In this document: one piece after another, positions 8,725-17,085 of the stretch | How the letters are laid out: each line of letters opens with the position of its first letter | Numbering within the stretch: position 1 is the stretch's first letter | Assembly (NCBI RefSeq): GCF_001746365.1 | Contig: NZ_MJAJ01000035.1 | Location: 25,065 to 89,064, forward strand | Reading direction: 5' to 3' | Source of the DNA: Streptomyces sp. LUP30 | Lineage (GTDB): Bacteria; Actinomycetota; Actinomycetes; Streptomycetales; Streptomycetaceae | Length of the DNA stretch: 64,000 nt | Translations under genes and position numbers: made by a program | The notes under the pieces: model-generated | What the model saw: the letters and a program-made list of their open reading frames with translations, nothing else | What the model was told of the DNA's origin: nothing | Databases searched by the model: none

Positions 8725-8906
8725 CGCCGGCTTCCTCCCTGGCCCCGCCGGCCGGTGTCGGCCGTCGTCCGTCCCGCTCCTCCATGAGACGGCAGAGCGC
8801 TGTGGGCGTCCCCCGGGATTGCTGTGGGGCTGCGGTGAGGTCGTCCTCGGGCCCGGCCGTCGCCTGCCCAGGTGGACGGCGATGCCCGGGACCGGGACCC
8901 GCTGGA

Positions 8907-9875
8907 TCAGCCGGCCGACCCCGACCCTGTCGCCGACGCCGACGCCGAGGCGCTGGGCTGCGACGGACGGCCCTGGCCGTCCTCCGTGGCCTCCGGATCG
9001 ACCCCGACCGTGAGCGTCGCGTGGACCCCCCTGCCGATGCGGCGTCGGTCGTAGCGCAGTCGCAGCAGGCCGCCCCGGGCGCCGCTCCGGTCGTAGATCG
9101 TGTCCTCGGCGAGGGTCGTGCGCTCGGCGTCGTTGCTCGCGTACGGCTCCACCGCCGCGGAGGCCAGGACGGACTCCTCGTCGAAGAAGAGCTGACCGGT
9201 GTGACAGGTGCGGCCGCCCTCGTACCCGGCGTCGGTCCACTCGCCGCCCACATGGACCTTGACGTGGATGTGGACGCACCGGCCGCGGTACCAGCCGGGG
9301 AACACCGTCCGGAAGGAGACCTGGCCGTGCCGGTCGGTCCGCCAGGTGCCGCGCAGGTAGCGGGTGTCGTCGGTGGGCCGGCGGTGGCCGCCTCCCGCAG
9401 GCGCGCCGGTGGGCGCGCCCGTCGGGGGTTCGCCCGTCGGGGGTTCGCCCGTCGGGGGTTCTCCGGTGGGTGCGGGACCGCCGCCGCCCCCGTTGCCCTG
9501 GTTCTCATAGCCGGAGTAGACGCCCGTCGCGTCGCAGTGCCAGATGTCGACGGCCGCGTTGCCGAGCGGTCTGCAGGTGTCGGAGTCGATCACGTTCAGA
9601 GCGAGGAGGAGCGGGATGCCCTCCCGGTCCTCGGTGATGTCCCGGCGGAGCTTGTCCGCGTCGATGTAGTAGGGGCCCTCGACGGTCTCCGAGGTGAGGC
9701 GGTAGCAGACCTCCGCGTCGGCGCCGGCCGCGGTCACGCCGCCGCGTTCGGAGGAGGCGCTCGCCGCGAAGGCGGTGCCGCCCAGACCCGCCGCCGCGAT
9801 GCCGCCCGCGCCGACGGCCACGACCTTGCGACGCGTCCATCCCTGTTCGCTGTGGGGTTTCTGAGTTTCCGTCAT
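8907..9875 (-). CDS. Tat-exported intradiol ring-cleavage dioxygenase-like protein
   Basis: A 322-residue protein. RRKVVAVGAGGIAAAGL near the N-terminus is a twin-arginine signal. The dioxygenase fold follows: CYRLTSETVEGPYYIDADKL, VDIWHCDATGVYSGYE, GWYRGRCVHIHVKV and CHTGQLFFDE. These contain the Tyr and His residues expected to bind Fe(III) in the protocatechuate 3,4-dioxygenase beta family. Between them is a GEPPT repeat loop, and a Ser/Ala-rich tail ends the protein. The exported forms are widespread in Streptomyces and their substrate is not settled. No beta-ketoadipate genes flank it. Confidence 0.82.
   Translation of the reverse strand: MTETQKPHSEQGWTRRKVVAVGAGGIAAAGLGGTAFAASASSERGGVTAAGADAEVCYRLTSETVEGPYYIDADKLRRDITEDREGIPLLLALNVIDSDTCRPLGNAAVDIWHCDATGVYSGYENQGNGGGGGPAPTGEPPTGEPPTGEPPTGAPTGAPAGGGHRRPTDDTRYLRGTWRTDRHGQVSFRTVFPGWYRGRCVHIHVKVHVGGEWTDAGYEGGRTCHTGQLFFDEESVLASAAVEPYASNDAERTTLAEDTIYDRSGARGGLLRLRYDRRRIGRGVHATLTVGVDPEATEDGQGRPSQPSASASASATGSGSAG
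9421..9465 (-). repeat. 15-base tandem repeat encoding GEPPT
   Basis: The unit GTCGGGGGTTCGCCC occurs twice exactly and a third time with changes at its end. On the minus strand it encodes GEPPT repeats in a surface loop of the dioxygenase-like protein. Confidence 0.85.
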
Positions 9876-9947
9876 AAGGCGGGGACGCTAGGGATCCCAC
9901 CTGTCAGGAGCATGGGCAAGGGCTGTCAGTTGCCGGGAAGAACGAAA

Positions 9948-9979
9948 GTGGCCCGGAACCGACGTCGGTTCCGGGCCAC
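9948..9979. terminator. palindromic terminator between aspS and the dioxygenase gene
   Basis: A perfect 32-base palindrome whose arms (GTGGCCCGGAACCGAC and complement) can form a 14-base-pair stem with a small loop. It lies 68 bases downstream of the aspS stop on the minus strand. Confidence 0.8.
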
Positions 9980-10046
9980 CCGGCGTTTCTGCGCTTCTGC
10001 TCGTCCCGCCTGCCGCTCGCCCCGCTACTCGGGCTGCGGCGTCCCG

Positions 10047-11810
10047 CTACTTGGGCTGCGGCTTGCGCACCGACAGGTGCAGCTCCCTGAGCCGGGCCTC
10101 CTCCAGCTCCGTCGGCGCGCCCATCATCAGGTCCTGGGCGTTGCCGTTGAGCGGGAAGGAGATGGTCTCGCGGATGTTCGGCTCGTCGGCCAGCAGCATG
10201 ACGATGCGGTCGACGCCGGGGGCGATGCCGCCGTGCGGCGGGGCGCCGAAGCGGAACGCGCGCAGCATGCCGGCGAACTTGTCCTCGACGGTGTCGCGGT
10301 CGTAACCGGCGATCTCGAACGCCTTGAGCATGATCTCGGGCTCGTGGTTCCGGATCGCGCCGGAGGACAGCTCGACGCCGTTGCAGACGATGTCGTACTG
10401 CCAGCCGAGGATGTCCAGCGGGTCCTGGGTCTCCAGGGCCTCCAGGCCGCCCTGCGGCATCGAGAACGGGTTGTGCGAGAAGTCGATCTTGCCGGTCTCC
10501 TCGTCCTTCTCGTACATCGGGAAGTCGACGATCCAGCAGAACCGGAAGACGCCCTCCTCGAAGTGCCCGGCACGCTTGGCGGTCTCGACCCGCACCGCGC
10601 CCATGATCTTCGAGACCTCGTCGAACTCGCCCGCACCGAAGAACACCGCGTGACCGGGGGTCAGCGACAGGCGCTTGGTCAGCTCGGCGACGTTCGCCTC
10701 GGTCAGGAACTTCGCGATCGGGCCGGTCAGCGAGCCGTCCTCGGCCACACGGACCCAGGCCAGACCCTTCGCACCCTGCGAGACGGCGAAGTCGCCGAGC
10801 TGGTCGAAGAACTTCCGGGACTGGCCGGAGACGTCCGGCACCGGCAGCGCACGCACGTGCTTGCCCGCGAACGCCTTGAACTCCGAACCCTCGAAGACGT
10901 CGGTGATGTCGACGAGCTCCAGCTTGGCCCGCAGGTCCGGCTTGTCGGAGCCGTACTTCAGCATCGACTCACGGAACGGGATCCGCGGGAAGGGCGAGGT
11001 CACGTGGCGGCCGCCGCCGAACTCCTCGAACAGCTCGGTCATGAGCTTCTCGATGGGCTGGAAGACGTCCTCCTGCTCGACGAAGCTCATCTCGACGTCG
11101 AGCTGGTAGAACTCACCCGGCGAACGGTCCGCGCGGGCGTCCTCGTCGCGGAAACACGGGGCGATCTGGAAGTAGCGGTCGAAGCCCGAGATCATCAGCA
11201 GCTGCTTGAACTGCTGCGGGGCCTGCGGCAGCGCGTAGAACCGGCCCGCGTGCAGCCGGGACGGCACGACGAAGTCGCGGGCGCCCTCGGGAGAGGTCGC
11301 CGACAGGATCGGCGTCGCCATCTCGTTGAAGCCCAACGCCGTCATCTTGTGGCGCATCGCCGAGATGACCGACGTACGCAGCATGATGTTGCGGTGCATG
11401 CGCTCACGGCGCAGGTCCAGGAAGCGGTACTCGAGCCGCCGCTCCTCGTTGACCCCGTCCTCGGCGTTGATCGTGAAGGGCAGCGGCGCGGCCGCGCCCA
11501 GCAGCTCGACCTCTCCGACCTCGACCTCGACCTCGCCGGTCGGCAGTTCCGCGTTGACGTTCTCCGCGCCGCGCGAGACGACCTTGCCGTCGATGCGGAC
11601 CGTCGATTCCTTGGTCAGCTTGTCGAGGGCCTCGTACGCGGGGGTGCCCGGACGGGCGACGAGCTGCGTGATGCCGTAGTGGTCGCGCAGATCGATGAAG
11701 AGGATGCCACCCAGGTCGCGCCGATTGTGCAGCCAGCCGCTCAGCCGGACGTCGCTCCCGACGTCAGAGGCGCGGAGCTCGCCGCAGGTGTGGGACCTGT
11801 ACCGATGCAT
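10047..11810 (-). CDS. aspS: aspartyl-tRNA synthetase
   Basis: A 587-residue class II synthetase of the bacterial type. It has an N-terminal OB-fold anticodon domain (GWLHNRRDLGGILFIDLRDHYG), motif 2 in the FRDEDARADRSPGEFYQLD region, a GAD insertion domain (about 290-420) and motif 3 near the C-terminus (FGAPPHGGIAPGVDRIVML). It charges tRNA-Asp. The length is normal for bacterial AspRS. It is monocistronic. The ATG at 11810 lies 45 bases from a parS site, with the SpoIIE-type gene divergent on the other side. Confidence 0.97.
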   Translation of the reverse strand: MHRYRSHTCGELRASDVGSDVRLSGWLHNRRDLGGILFIDLRDHYGITQLVARPGTPAYEALDKLTKESTVRIDGKVVSRGAENVNAELPTGEVEVEVGEVELLGAAAPLPFTINAEDGVNEERRLEYRFLDLRRERMHRNIMLRTSVISAMRHKMTALGFNEMATPILSATSPEGARDFVVPSRLHAGRFYALPQAPQQFKQLLMISGFDRYFQIAPCFRDEDARADRSPGEFYQLDVEMSFVEQEDVFQPIEKLMTELFEEFGGGRHVTSPFPRIPFRESMLKYGSDKPDLRAKLELVDITDVFEGSEFKAFAGKHVRALPVPDVSGQSRKFFDQLGDFAVSQGAKGLAWVRVAEDGSLTGPIAKFLTEANVAELTKRLSLTPGHAVFFGAGEFDEVSKIMGAVRVETAKRAGHFEEGVFRFCWIVDFPMYEKDEETGKIDFSHNPFSMPQGGLEALETQDPLDILGWQYDIVCNGVELSSGAIRNHEPEIMLKAFEIAGYDRDTVEDKFAGMLRAFRFGAPPHGGIAPGVDRIVMLLADEPNIRETISFPLNGNAQDLMMGAPTELEEARLRELHLSVRKPQPK

Positions 11811-11855
11811 CGTCGTTCATCCAGTCTTCGCGGATCGGGGTCTGTGTTTCATGGT

Positions 11856-11869
11856 GTTTCACGTGAAAC
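11856..11869. other. parS: parS centromere site
   Basis: GTTTCACGTGAAAC, a perfect 14-base palindrome (flanked T...A) identical to the known Streptomyces ParB binding site. It is in the 165-base gap between divergent aspS and the SpoIIE-type phosphatase gene. ParB loading here would help origin segregation into spores and could affect the two flanking promoters. Confidence 0.93.
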
Positions 11870-11963
11870 AACCCCAGCGTACCGGGCACGTGGTGATCGA
11901 CTCCCACCATTCCCGAGGGGCAGCGGCGACGGTGAGCAGTGGCACTCTTCGTTCCCGTCTTCT

Positions 11964-11969
11964 TAAAGT
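11964..11969 (+). promoter_or_regulatory. -10 box for the phosphatase gene
   Basis: TAAAGT at 11964-11969 followed by six bases and the ATG at 11976 suggests a leaderless or near-leaderless transcript. The upstream -35 is not clear. Confidence 0.4.
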
Positions 11970-11975
11970 GGGGCA

Positions 11976-14159
11976 ATGCGTACTGGCGAGCCGCTGCCCG
12001 CCGTGGGGGAGGTCCTTGTCTCCCTCGCGACCGGCGTGTGGCACTGGGACACCGCCACCGGGCTGGTCACGGTCGACGCCGAGGCAGCCCGGCTGCTCGG
12101 GCTGCCCGCCGAGGAGACCGTCCTCACGGAGGCCCAGACCCGGGCCCGTCTGCACCCCGTCGACTGGAACGAGATCACCGGCGTGGTGCAGCTCGCCGTC
12201 GCCGAGGGCACCCTCGCCGAGGTGCGGATCCGGATCATGGACGACCGGGGGCGGGTCGTGCGGGTCGTCCGCAGTCGCTCGAAGCCGTCCTTCGACCCGG
12301 TGAAGAAGGCGTACGAGCTGATCGGCACCCTCCAGGAGGTCACCGAGCCGACGCCGGGCACCGCCGCCGGCCGGACCGCCGTCACCGGCGACTGGCGGCG
12401 CTCGCGTGAGGCGTTCCTGCTGGACGCGGGCCGCGCGCTGGCCGAGGCACGCTCGACGGAGGAGGTGCTGCGGGTCGCGGCCGCCCTGTCGATGCCGGGC
12501 TTCTCCCCGGACGGACTGGCCGTCTTCGGCGTCACGGGCGACCGGCTGACGATCATCGGCCACCACGGACAGCAGCCCGGCGACGAGGTTCCCTTCACCC
12601 AGATGTCCCTCCAGACGGACTATCCGGCCGCCGAGGTCGTGCGCACCGGGCGGGCCGTCTATCTGTCCTCGCCCGAGCAGTACAAGGAGCGCTACCCCCT
12701 CACCTGGCCGATGGCCGCGCAGTTCGGCCGCCACTCGTGGGCGTTCCTCCCGCTGACCGTGGCCGGCCGCACGATGGGCGCGTGGATGGCGGCCTTCGCC
12801 TATCCGGTGGCGTTCACCCCCGACGAGCGGTCCGTGCTCACGACCGTCGCCAGGATGCTCGCCCAGGCGCTCACCCGCGCGAGCGCGGCGGAGACCCAGC
12901 GCGAGCTGACCGACGGCCTGCAGCGCTCCATGCTGCCGAGTCTGGGCCCCGAGATACCGGGCCTGACGCTCGCCGCCCGTTACATACCGACCGGCGGCGG
13001 CCTCCAGGTCGGCGGCGACTGGTACGACATGATCCCGCTGCCCGGGGGCGCCTCCCGGGCGAAACGTGGTGGAGGCCGGTTCGCCCTGGTCATCGGGGAC
13101 GTCCAGGGTCACGATGTGCGCGCGGCGGGCCTCATGGGCCAACTGCGCATCGCGCTGCGGGCATACGCCGCCGAAGGGCACCGCCCCGACGCCGTCCTCT
13201 CCCGCGCCTCCGGCTTCCTGCACGGTCTCGCCGACGCGGACGGAGGCGCCGACCTGCGGTTCGCCACCTGTCTCTACGTGGAGGTCGACCCGGCGACCGG
13301 CGTTCTGGAAGCCGCCCGGGCCGGTCATCTGGACCCGGCGATCCGAATGGCCGACGGAACGGTGCTGGTCAGGGCGACCGCCGGCGGCCTGCCCCTGGGC
13401 ATCGACCCGGACGCCGACTACCCCACGACCCGGCTCGTCCTGGAACCCGGCGAAACGCTGATGCTGTGCACCGACGGGCTCCTGGAGACCGGTGGCCACG
13501 ACCTCGACACCGGCTGGCAGCGCGTCCGCAAGACCCTGGAGGCCCACGAGGGCGACCTCGAGGAACTGGCCGACGCCCTGGTCCAGGCGGTGCACGGCCC
13601 CTCCTCACACCACACCACCGGCCCCCTCGCGGACCGTCGCGAGGACGACATAGCCGTACTGCTCCTGTGCCGGCAGGGCGAGGGCGGCTGTGGTCCGGGA
13701 GCCGTCCCCCTGCCGGCGCGGCGGCTCGTGCGCCGTTCGATGCTGACGGTCGCGCAGGCCGAGCCGGAGCGGATCGCCGTCGCCCGCCAGCAGGTGCGCG
13801 AGCTGCTGCACGACTGGGCCTGCGAGGACCAGGTCGACTCCGCGGTCCTGCTCGTCTCCGAGACCCTCACGAACGTCCTCGTCCACACCGACGCCGACGC
13901 GCTGCTCGTCGCCGAGGTCACCGGCGCGCCCGGCGAGCGCCGGCTGCGTATCGAGGTCACCGACAACAGCGACGCCCTCCCGCACAAACGCCGCCCCGGC
14001 GAACTGGCCTCCTCGGGCCGCGGCCTCGTCCTCATCGAACTCCTCGCGCACACCTGGGGGGTGGCGCCCCGAGGCGAGGGCAAGAGCATCTGGTTCGAAC
14101 TCTACGAACCCCAAAACCCCGGCAAACCTGCAGAATCGATGCCTCAACGTCCCCTATAA
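11976..14159 (+). CDS. PAS-GAF-SpoIIE phosphatase with C-terminal HATPase domain
   Basis: A 727-residue signalling protein. Domains in order: a PAS-like fold (about 10-115, TGVWHWDTATGLV), a GAF domain (about 145-300), a PP2C/SpoIIE serine phosphatase (about 310-555; metal-site motifs GGDWYDM, IGDVQGHD, CTDGLLE, EDDIAVLL) and a GHKL anti-sigma-like ATPase (about 590-715; SETLTNVLVH and SSGRGLVLIELL). In this family the phosphatase dephosphorylates anti-anti-sigma factors and the ATPase part may phosphorylate them. No membrane segment is present, so it is a cytoplasmic sensor. Its partner proteins are not encoded nearby. Confidence 0.92.
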   Translation: MRTGEPLPAVGEVLVSLATGVWHWDTATGLVTVDAEAARLLGLPAEETVLTEAQTRARLHPVDWNEITGVVQLAVAEGTLAEVRIRIMDDRGRVVRVVRSRSKPSFDPVKKAYELIGTLQEVTEPTPGTAAGRTAVTGDWRRSREAFLLDAGRALAEARSTEEVLRVAAALSMPGFSPDGLAVFGVTGDRLTIIGHHGQQPGDEVPFTQMSLQTDYPAAEVVRTGRAVYLSSPEQYKERYPLTWPMAAQFGRHSWAFLPLTVAGRTMGAWMAAFAYPVAFTPDERSVLTTVARMLAQALTRASAAETQRELTDGLQRSMLPSLGPEIPGLTLAARYIPTGGGLQVGGDWYDMIPLPGGASRAKRGGGRFALVIGDVQGHDVRAAGLMGQLRIALRAYAAEGHRPDAVLSRASGFLHGLADADGGADLRFATCLYVEVDPATGVLEAARAGHLDPAIRMADGTVLVRATAGGLPLGIDPDADYPTTRLVLEPGETLMLCTDGLLETGGHDLDTGWQRVRKTLEAHEGDLEELADALVQAVHGPSSHHTTGPLADRREDDIAVLLLCRQGEGGCGPGAVPLPARRLVRRSMLTVAQAEPERIAVARQQVRELLHDWACEDQVDSAVLLVSETLTNVLVHTDADALLVAEVTGAPGERRLRIEVTDNSDALPHKRRPGELASSGRGLVLIELLAHTWGVAPRGEGKSIWFELYEPQNPGKPAESMPQRPL

Positions 14160-14231
14160 GGGTGAACCTCCGCAAGGGGCACACCCACCGATCGGGCATA
14201 TGCCTAGCGTCCGAGGCGGAGGTGACGCTCG

Positions 14232-15167
14232 ATGTACGAGCAGAACAACACACCGCCGCCTCAGTCGGCGGCACGGCAGGACGCGATCAACATCAACGAC
14301 TTCGTCTTCGCGGCGACGGGGGCGCGGCTGAGGAGGCTAACGACACCGGACGGGGAGCACTGGTTCGTGGCGGCAGACGTCGCCACGGAACTGGGTTACG
14401 TGAACACGCGTCAAGCGCTCATCGCGCACGTTGCAGCAGACTCCAAGAAGACCTTGAACGACCTTGCGCAAAGCGTCTTCGGAGCAGACGCTTCACGCAA
14501 CATCGCAGGTCACGGGCTCAAGAAGTCGATGAACATGGTCAACCTGAAGGGGCTCATCAGGCTCGTCAACGGATGCTCCAAGCCAGAGTGCGAGCCGTTC
14601 AAGGCCTGGGTCTCCGAGGTCATCAGGACTGTCCTTCACGACGGCTCCTACTCCCTGGAGCCGGCCCCCGTACTGGCCGCGGACTCCAACGGCACGGCCT
14701 ACGTCATGCCTCAGCAGGTCGCCGACGCCATCGTGCGACTGGAAGAGCGGAACATTCGGGCGGACGAGATGCTGGCTGCGTTCCAGGAGGAGCGGACCGA
14801 CCTACTGCGACAGATCACGCGCAGCCAGGACGTCATGGCCGATGCTCTGCGGGAGATCGCCGCTGCCCTCAAGCACCCCGTCGACCGCTCCCGGCGCTCG
14901 CCTGCCCCGGAACTGACGCCCCAGCAACTCCTCGCCCGATGGAAGGCGGAGAATCTCGTCGTCACAGAGGACACTCACGCGGTGGCCGCCTATCTGGCCC
15001 CGGCACTGCTGCACGGTGGGGCCAGGTATCGCGTGGAGGAGATCGCCGCCCACACGGGGCTGTCGCACGAGCGCGTGCATGACTGTTTGGAGCTGCTGTT
15101 CGAGCAAGGATGTGTGCGGCACGCGGGTCATGCAGAGGACGGGAGCCCGATCTGCGTTCTGCGGTGA
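14232..15167 (+). CDS. BRO-family phage antirepressor-like protein
   Basis: A 311-residue DNA-binding protein. The Bro-N domain (about 20-140) contains WFVAADVATELGYVN and the C-end motif NLKGLIRLV. A helical stretch (about 160-215) follows, then a winged-helix-like C-terminal part RVEEIAAHTGLSHERVHDCL. It has an excellent ribosome binding site (GGAGGTGA, 6-base spacing). Many codons are less GC-biased than in neighbouring genes, and no other phage genes are nearby, which suggests a transferred single gene. Its role is unknown; in phages such proteins counter repressors. Confidence 0.85.
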   Translation: MYEQNNTPPPQSAARQDAININDFVFAATGARLRRLTTPDGEHWFVAADVATELGYVNTRQALIAHVAADSKKTLNDLAQSVFGADASRNIAGHGLKKSMNMVNLKGLIRLVNGCSKPECEPFKAWVSEVIRTVLHDGSYSLEPAPVLAADSNGTAYVMPQQVADAIVRLEERNIRADEMLAAFQEERTDLLRQITRSQDVMADALREIAAALKHPVDRSRRSPAPELTPQQLLARWKAENLVVTEDTHAVAAYLAPALLHGGARYRVEEIAAHTGLSHERVHDCLELLFEQGCVRHAGHAEDGSPICVLR

Positions 15168-15191
15168 CGCGGTAACGGAACCGGATTGAGG

Positions 15192-15234
15192 CAGGGCCCG
15201 AAGTCGCAAAACCAGGTTGCGGCTTCGGGCCCTG
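15192..15234. terminator. hairpin between the BRO and pirin genes
   Basis: CAGGGCCCGAAG at 15192-15203 pairs with its complement at 15223-15234, and part of the inner sequence (TCGCAA/TTGCGG) can extend the stem. It lies between convergent genes and can serve both. Confidence 0.8.
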
Positions 15235-15251
15235 TCGCAAGGTACCGGAAC

Positions 15252-16232
15252 TCAGGCGGTCTGCGGGCCGCCCTCGGTCATTCCGTGGACCGCCGGGATG
15301 GTGCCCAGCCGCCCCTTCTGGAAGTCGTCGAAGGCCTGCTGGAGCTCGTCGCGGGTGTTCATGACGAACGGGCCGTAGTGGGCCATCGGCTCGCGGATCG
15401 GCTGCCCGCCGAGGAGGACGACCTCCAGGTCGGGCGTGTGGGAGTCCTGCTTCTCGTCCGCGCGGACCGTCAGCGAGGAACCCGCGCCGAAGACCGCCGT
15501 CTGGCCCAGCTGGATCGGGCGGCGCTCGGCGCCGACCGAACCGCGGCCCGCCAGGACGTAGGCGAGGCCGTTGAAGTCCTCGCGCCACGGAAGAGTGAGC
15601 TCCGCACCCGGCGCCAGGGTCGCGTGGACCATGGTGATGGGGGTGTGGGTGATCCCCGGGCCGGCGTGGCCGTCCAGCTCGCCCGCGATGACGCGCAGGA
15701 GCGCGCCGCCGTCCGGAGTGGTCAGGAGCTGTACGTGTCCACCGCGGATGTCCTGGTAGCGGGGGGCCATCATCTTGTCCTTGGCCGGGAGGTTCACCCA
15801 CAGCTGGAGGCCGTGGAAGAGACCGCCGGACATGACCAGCGACTCCGGCGGCGCCTCGATGTGGAGGAGACCGGAACCGGCCGTCATCCACTGGGTGTCG
15901 CCGTTGGTGATGGTGCCGCCGCCGCCCTGGCTGTCCTGGTGGTCGAAGATCCCGTCGATGATGTAGGTGACGGTCTCGAAGCCGCGGTGCGGGTGCCAGG
16001 GAGTGCCCTTGGGCTCTCCCGGCGCGTAGTCCACCTCGCCCATCTGGTCCATCATGATGAACGGGTCGAGGTGGCGGTAGTTGATCCCGGCGAACGCACG
16101 GCGCACCGGGAAGCCCTCACCCTCGAAACCGCTCGGCGCGGTCGTGACGGTGAGCACGGGACGTGCGACCGCGTCGGCCGGTGCCGCGACGCGCGGCAGG
16201 GTCAGCGGGTTCTCGACGGTCACTGCGGGCAT
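15252..16232 (-). CDS. pirin family protein (cupin; possible quercetin 2,3-dioxygenase)
   Basis: A 326-residue bicupin. Metal ligands are in place: His80 and His82 (WHPHRGFETVTY), His124 and Glu126 (GLLHIEAP). Pirins bind Fe and act variously as redox sensors or quercetin dioxygenases; which applies here cannot be read from sequence. It is monocistronic, with the SseB gene ending 136 bases upstream on the same strand behind its own terminator. Confidence 0.9.
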   Translation of the reverse strand: MPAVTVENPLTLPRVAAPADAVARPVLTVTTAPSGFEGEGFPVRRAFAGINYRHLDPFIMMDQMGEVDYAPGEPKGTPWHPHRGFETVTYIIDGIFDHQDSQGGGGTITNGDTQWMTAGSGLLHIEAPPESLVMSGGLFHGLQLWVNLPAKDKMMAPRYQDIRGGHVQLLTTPDGGALLRVIAGELDGHAGPGITHTPITMVHATLAPGAELTLPWREDFNGLAYVLAGRGSVGAERRPIQLGQTAVFGAGSSLTVRADEKQDSHTPDLEVVLLGGQPIREPMAHYGPFVMNTRDELQQAFDDFQKGRLGTIPAVHGMTEGGPQTA

Positions 16233-16306
16233 GTCCGTACCTCCTTGGGCGACGTACGTCCCAGTTTAGTTGAGCGTTGAACTTTCTGCCACCCGTAACA
16301 GCGAAA

Positions 16307-16330
16307 GCCCGGAGGGCATTCCCTCCGGGC
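16307..16330 (-). terminator. terminator of the SseB-like gene
   Basis: GCCCGGAGGG at 16307-16316 pairs perfectly with 16321-16330 around a CATT loop. On the minus strand it follows the SseB-like stop codon by 38 bases. Confidence 0.8.
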
Positions 16331-16368
16331 GCTCCCGCCGGCGGGGCGGGAAAAGGACATCGGAACGC

Positions 16369-16848
16369 TCAGCCGTACATCCGGCGCATCGCGAAGTCGA
16401 CCATCTGCTCGACCGCCTTCGCGTCGAAGACGATCCGGTGCTCGCCCTCCATGTCCAGGACGAAGCCGTAGCCGGTGGGCAGCAGGTCGATCACCTCGGC
16501 CCCGGTGATCACGAAGTACTTGGACTCCTTGCCGGCGTACCGGCGCAGTTCCTTGAGGCTGGTGAACATCGGGATCACCGGCTGCTGGGTGTTGTGCAGG
16601 GCGAGGAACCCGGGGTTGTCGCCGCGCGGGCAGTAGACCTTGGAGGTCGCGAAGACCTGCTGGAAGTCCTCGGCGGCCAACTGGCCGGTGGTGAAGGCCC
16701 GCACCGCGTCCGCGAGGGACGGCGGGGACGGCTCCGGATAGAGCGGCGGCTGTTGGCCGTAACCGCCGTGGCCGCCGGGCATCTGCTGCTGCGGCGGGGC
16801 GTACTGCTGCTGTGCGGCCCCGTCCATGGGCTGGCCGTATCCGTACAT
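16369..16848 (-). CDS. SseB domain protein
   Basis: A 159-residue protein. A Gln/Pro/Gly/Tyr-rich N-terminus (about 1-45) is followed by an SseB-type domain (about 45-159: VYCPRGDNPGFLAL, PVIPMFTSLKELRRYAG, VIDLLPTGYGFVLD). SseB proteins are linked to serine metabolism or secretion-chaperone folds, but the biochemical role in Streptomyces is unknown. It is a single gene divergent from the acyl-CoA dehydrogenase. Confidence 0.8.
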   Translation of the reverse strand: MYGYGQPMDGAAQQQYAPPQQQMPGGHGGYGQQPPLYPEPSPPSLADAVRAFTTGQLAAEDFQQVFATSKVYCPRGDNPGFLALHNTQQPVIPMFTSLKELRRYAGKESKYFVITGAEVIDLLPTGYGFVLDMEGEHRIVFDAKAVEQMVDFAMRRMYG

Positions 16849-16975
16849 GGGCGCAAGCGTACCGAGACGGACCGGTCGGCGAGCGGCAGGGGAAGATCCC
16901 GCCGACCCCGGAAACCGTTCGGCGGTCGCCGCCGTCCCGTCGACTAGACCCTTCTCACACTTGGCCGAGTAGGGG

Positions 16976-17002
16976 TTGCGACTTATTACCGACGGGTAGC
17001 AT
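16976..17002 (+). promoter_or_regulatory. candidate promoter/operator of the acyl-CoA dehydrogenase gene
   Basis: TTGCGA (16976-16981) and TAGCAT (16997-17002) are spaced 15 bases, shorter than ideal. The spacer carries an inverted repeat TTACC/GGGTAG centred near 16991 that could bind a TetR-type fatty-acid regulator. The assignment is from pattern only. The region is AT-richer than its surroundings. Confidence 0.4.
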
Positions 17003-17085
17003 CATCGTAGCTACTTGTTGGTACGTGAACTAGCGCGAGGATCCAGTGCCTCGCCGATCTCTCTAGGGAGCCGGGAGCCGTCGCC

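Noticed and set aside
8784..11966. Very long open frame on the plus strand opposite aspS and the dioxygenase gene
   Set aside because: It is antisense to two clear genes, has Arg/Val/Gly-biased shadow composition and no recognisable domain. Long shadow frames are normal at this GC content.
11811..11975. T-box or other riboswitch upstream of aspS
   Set aside because: No T-box stem or conserved TGGNACCGCG-like sequence is present. The gap holds a parS site and promoters only.
12737..15082. Long plus-strand frame overlapping the phosphatase and BRO genes
   Set aside because: It lies in a different frame over two well-supported genes and is Arg/Pro-rich nonsense.
14232..15167. Prophage
   Set aside because: Only one phage-type gene is present; the neighbours are chromosomal genes and no att-like repeat was found.
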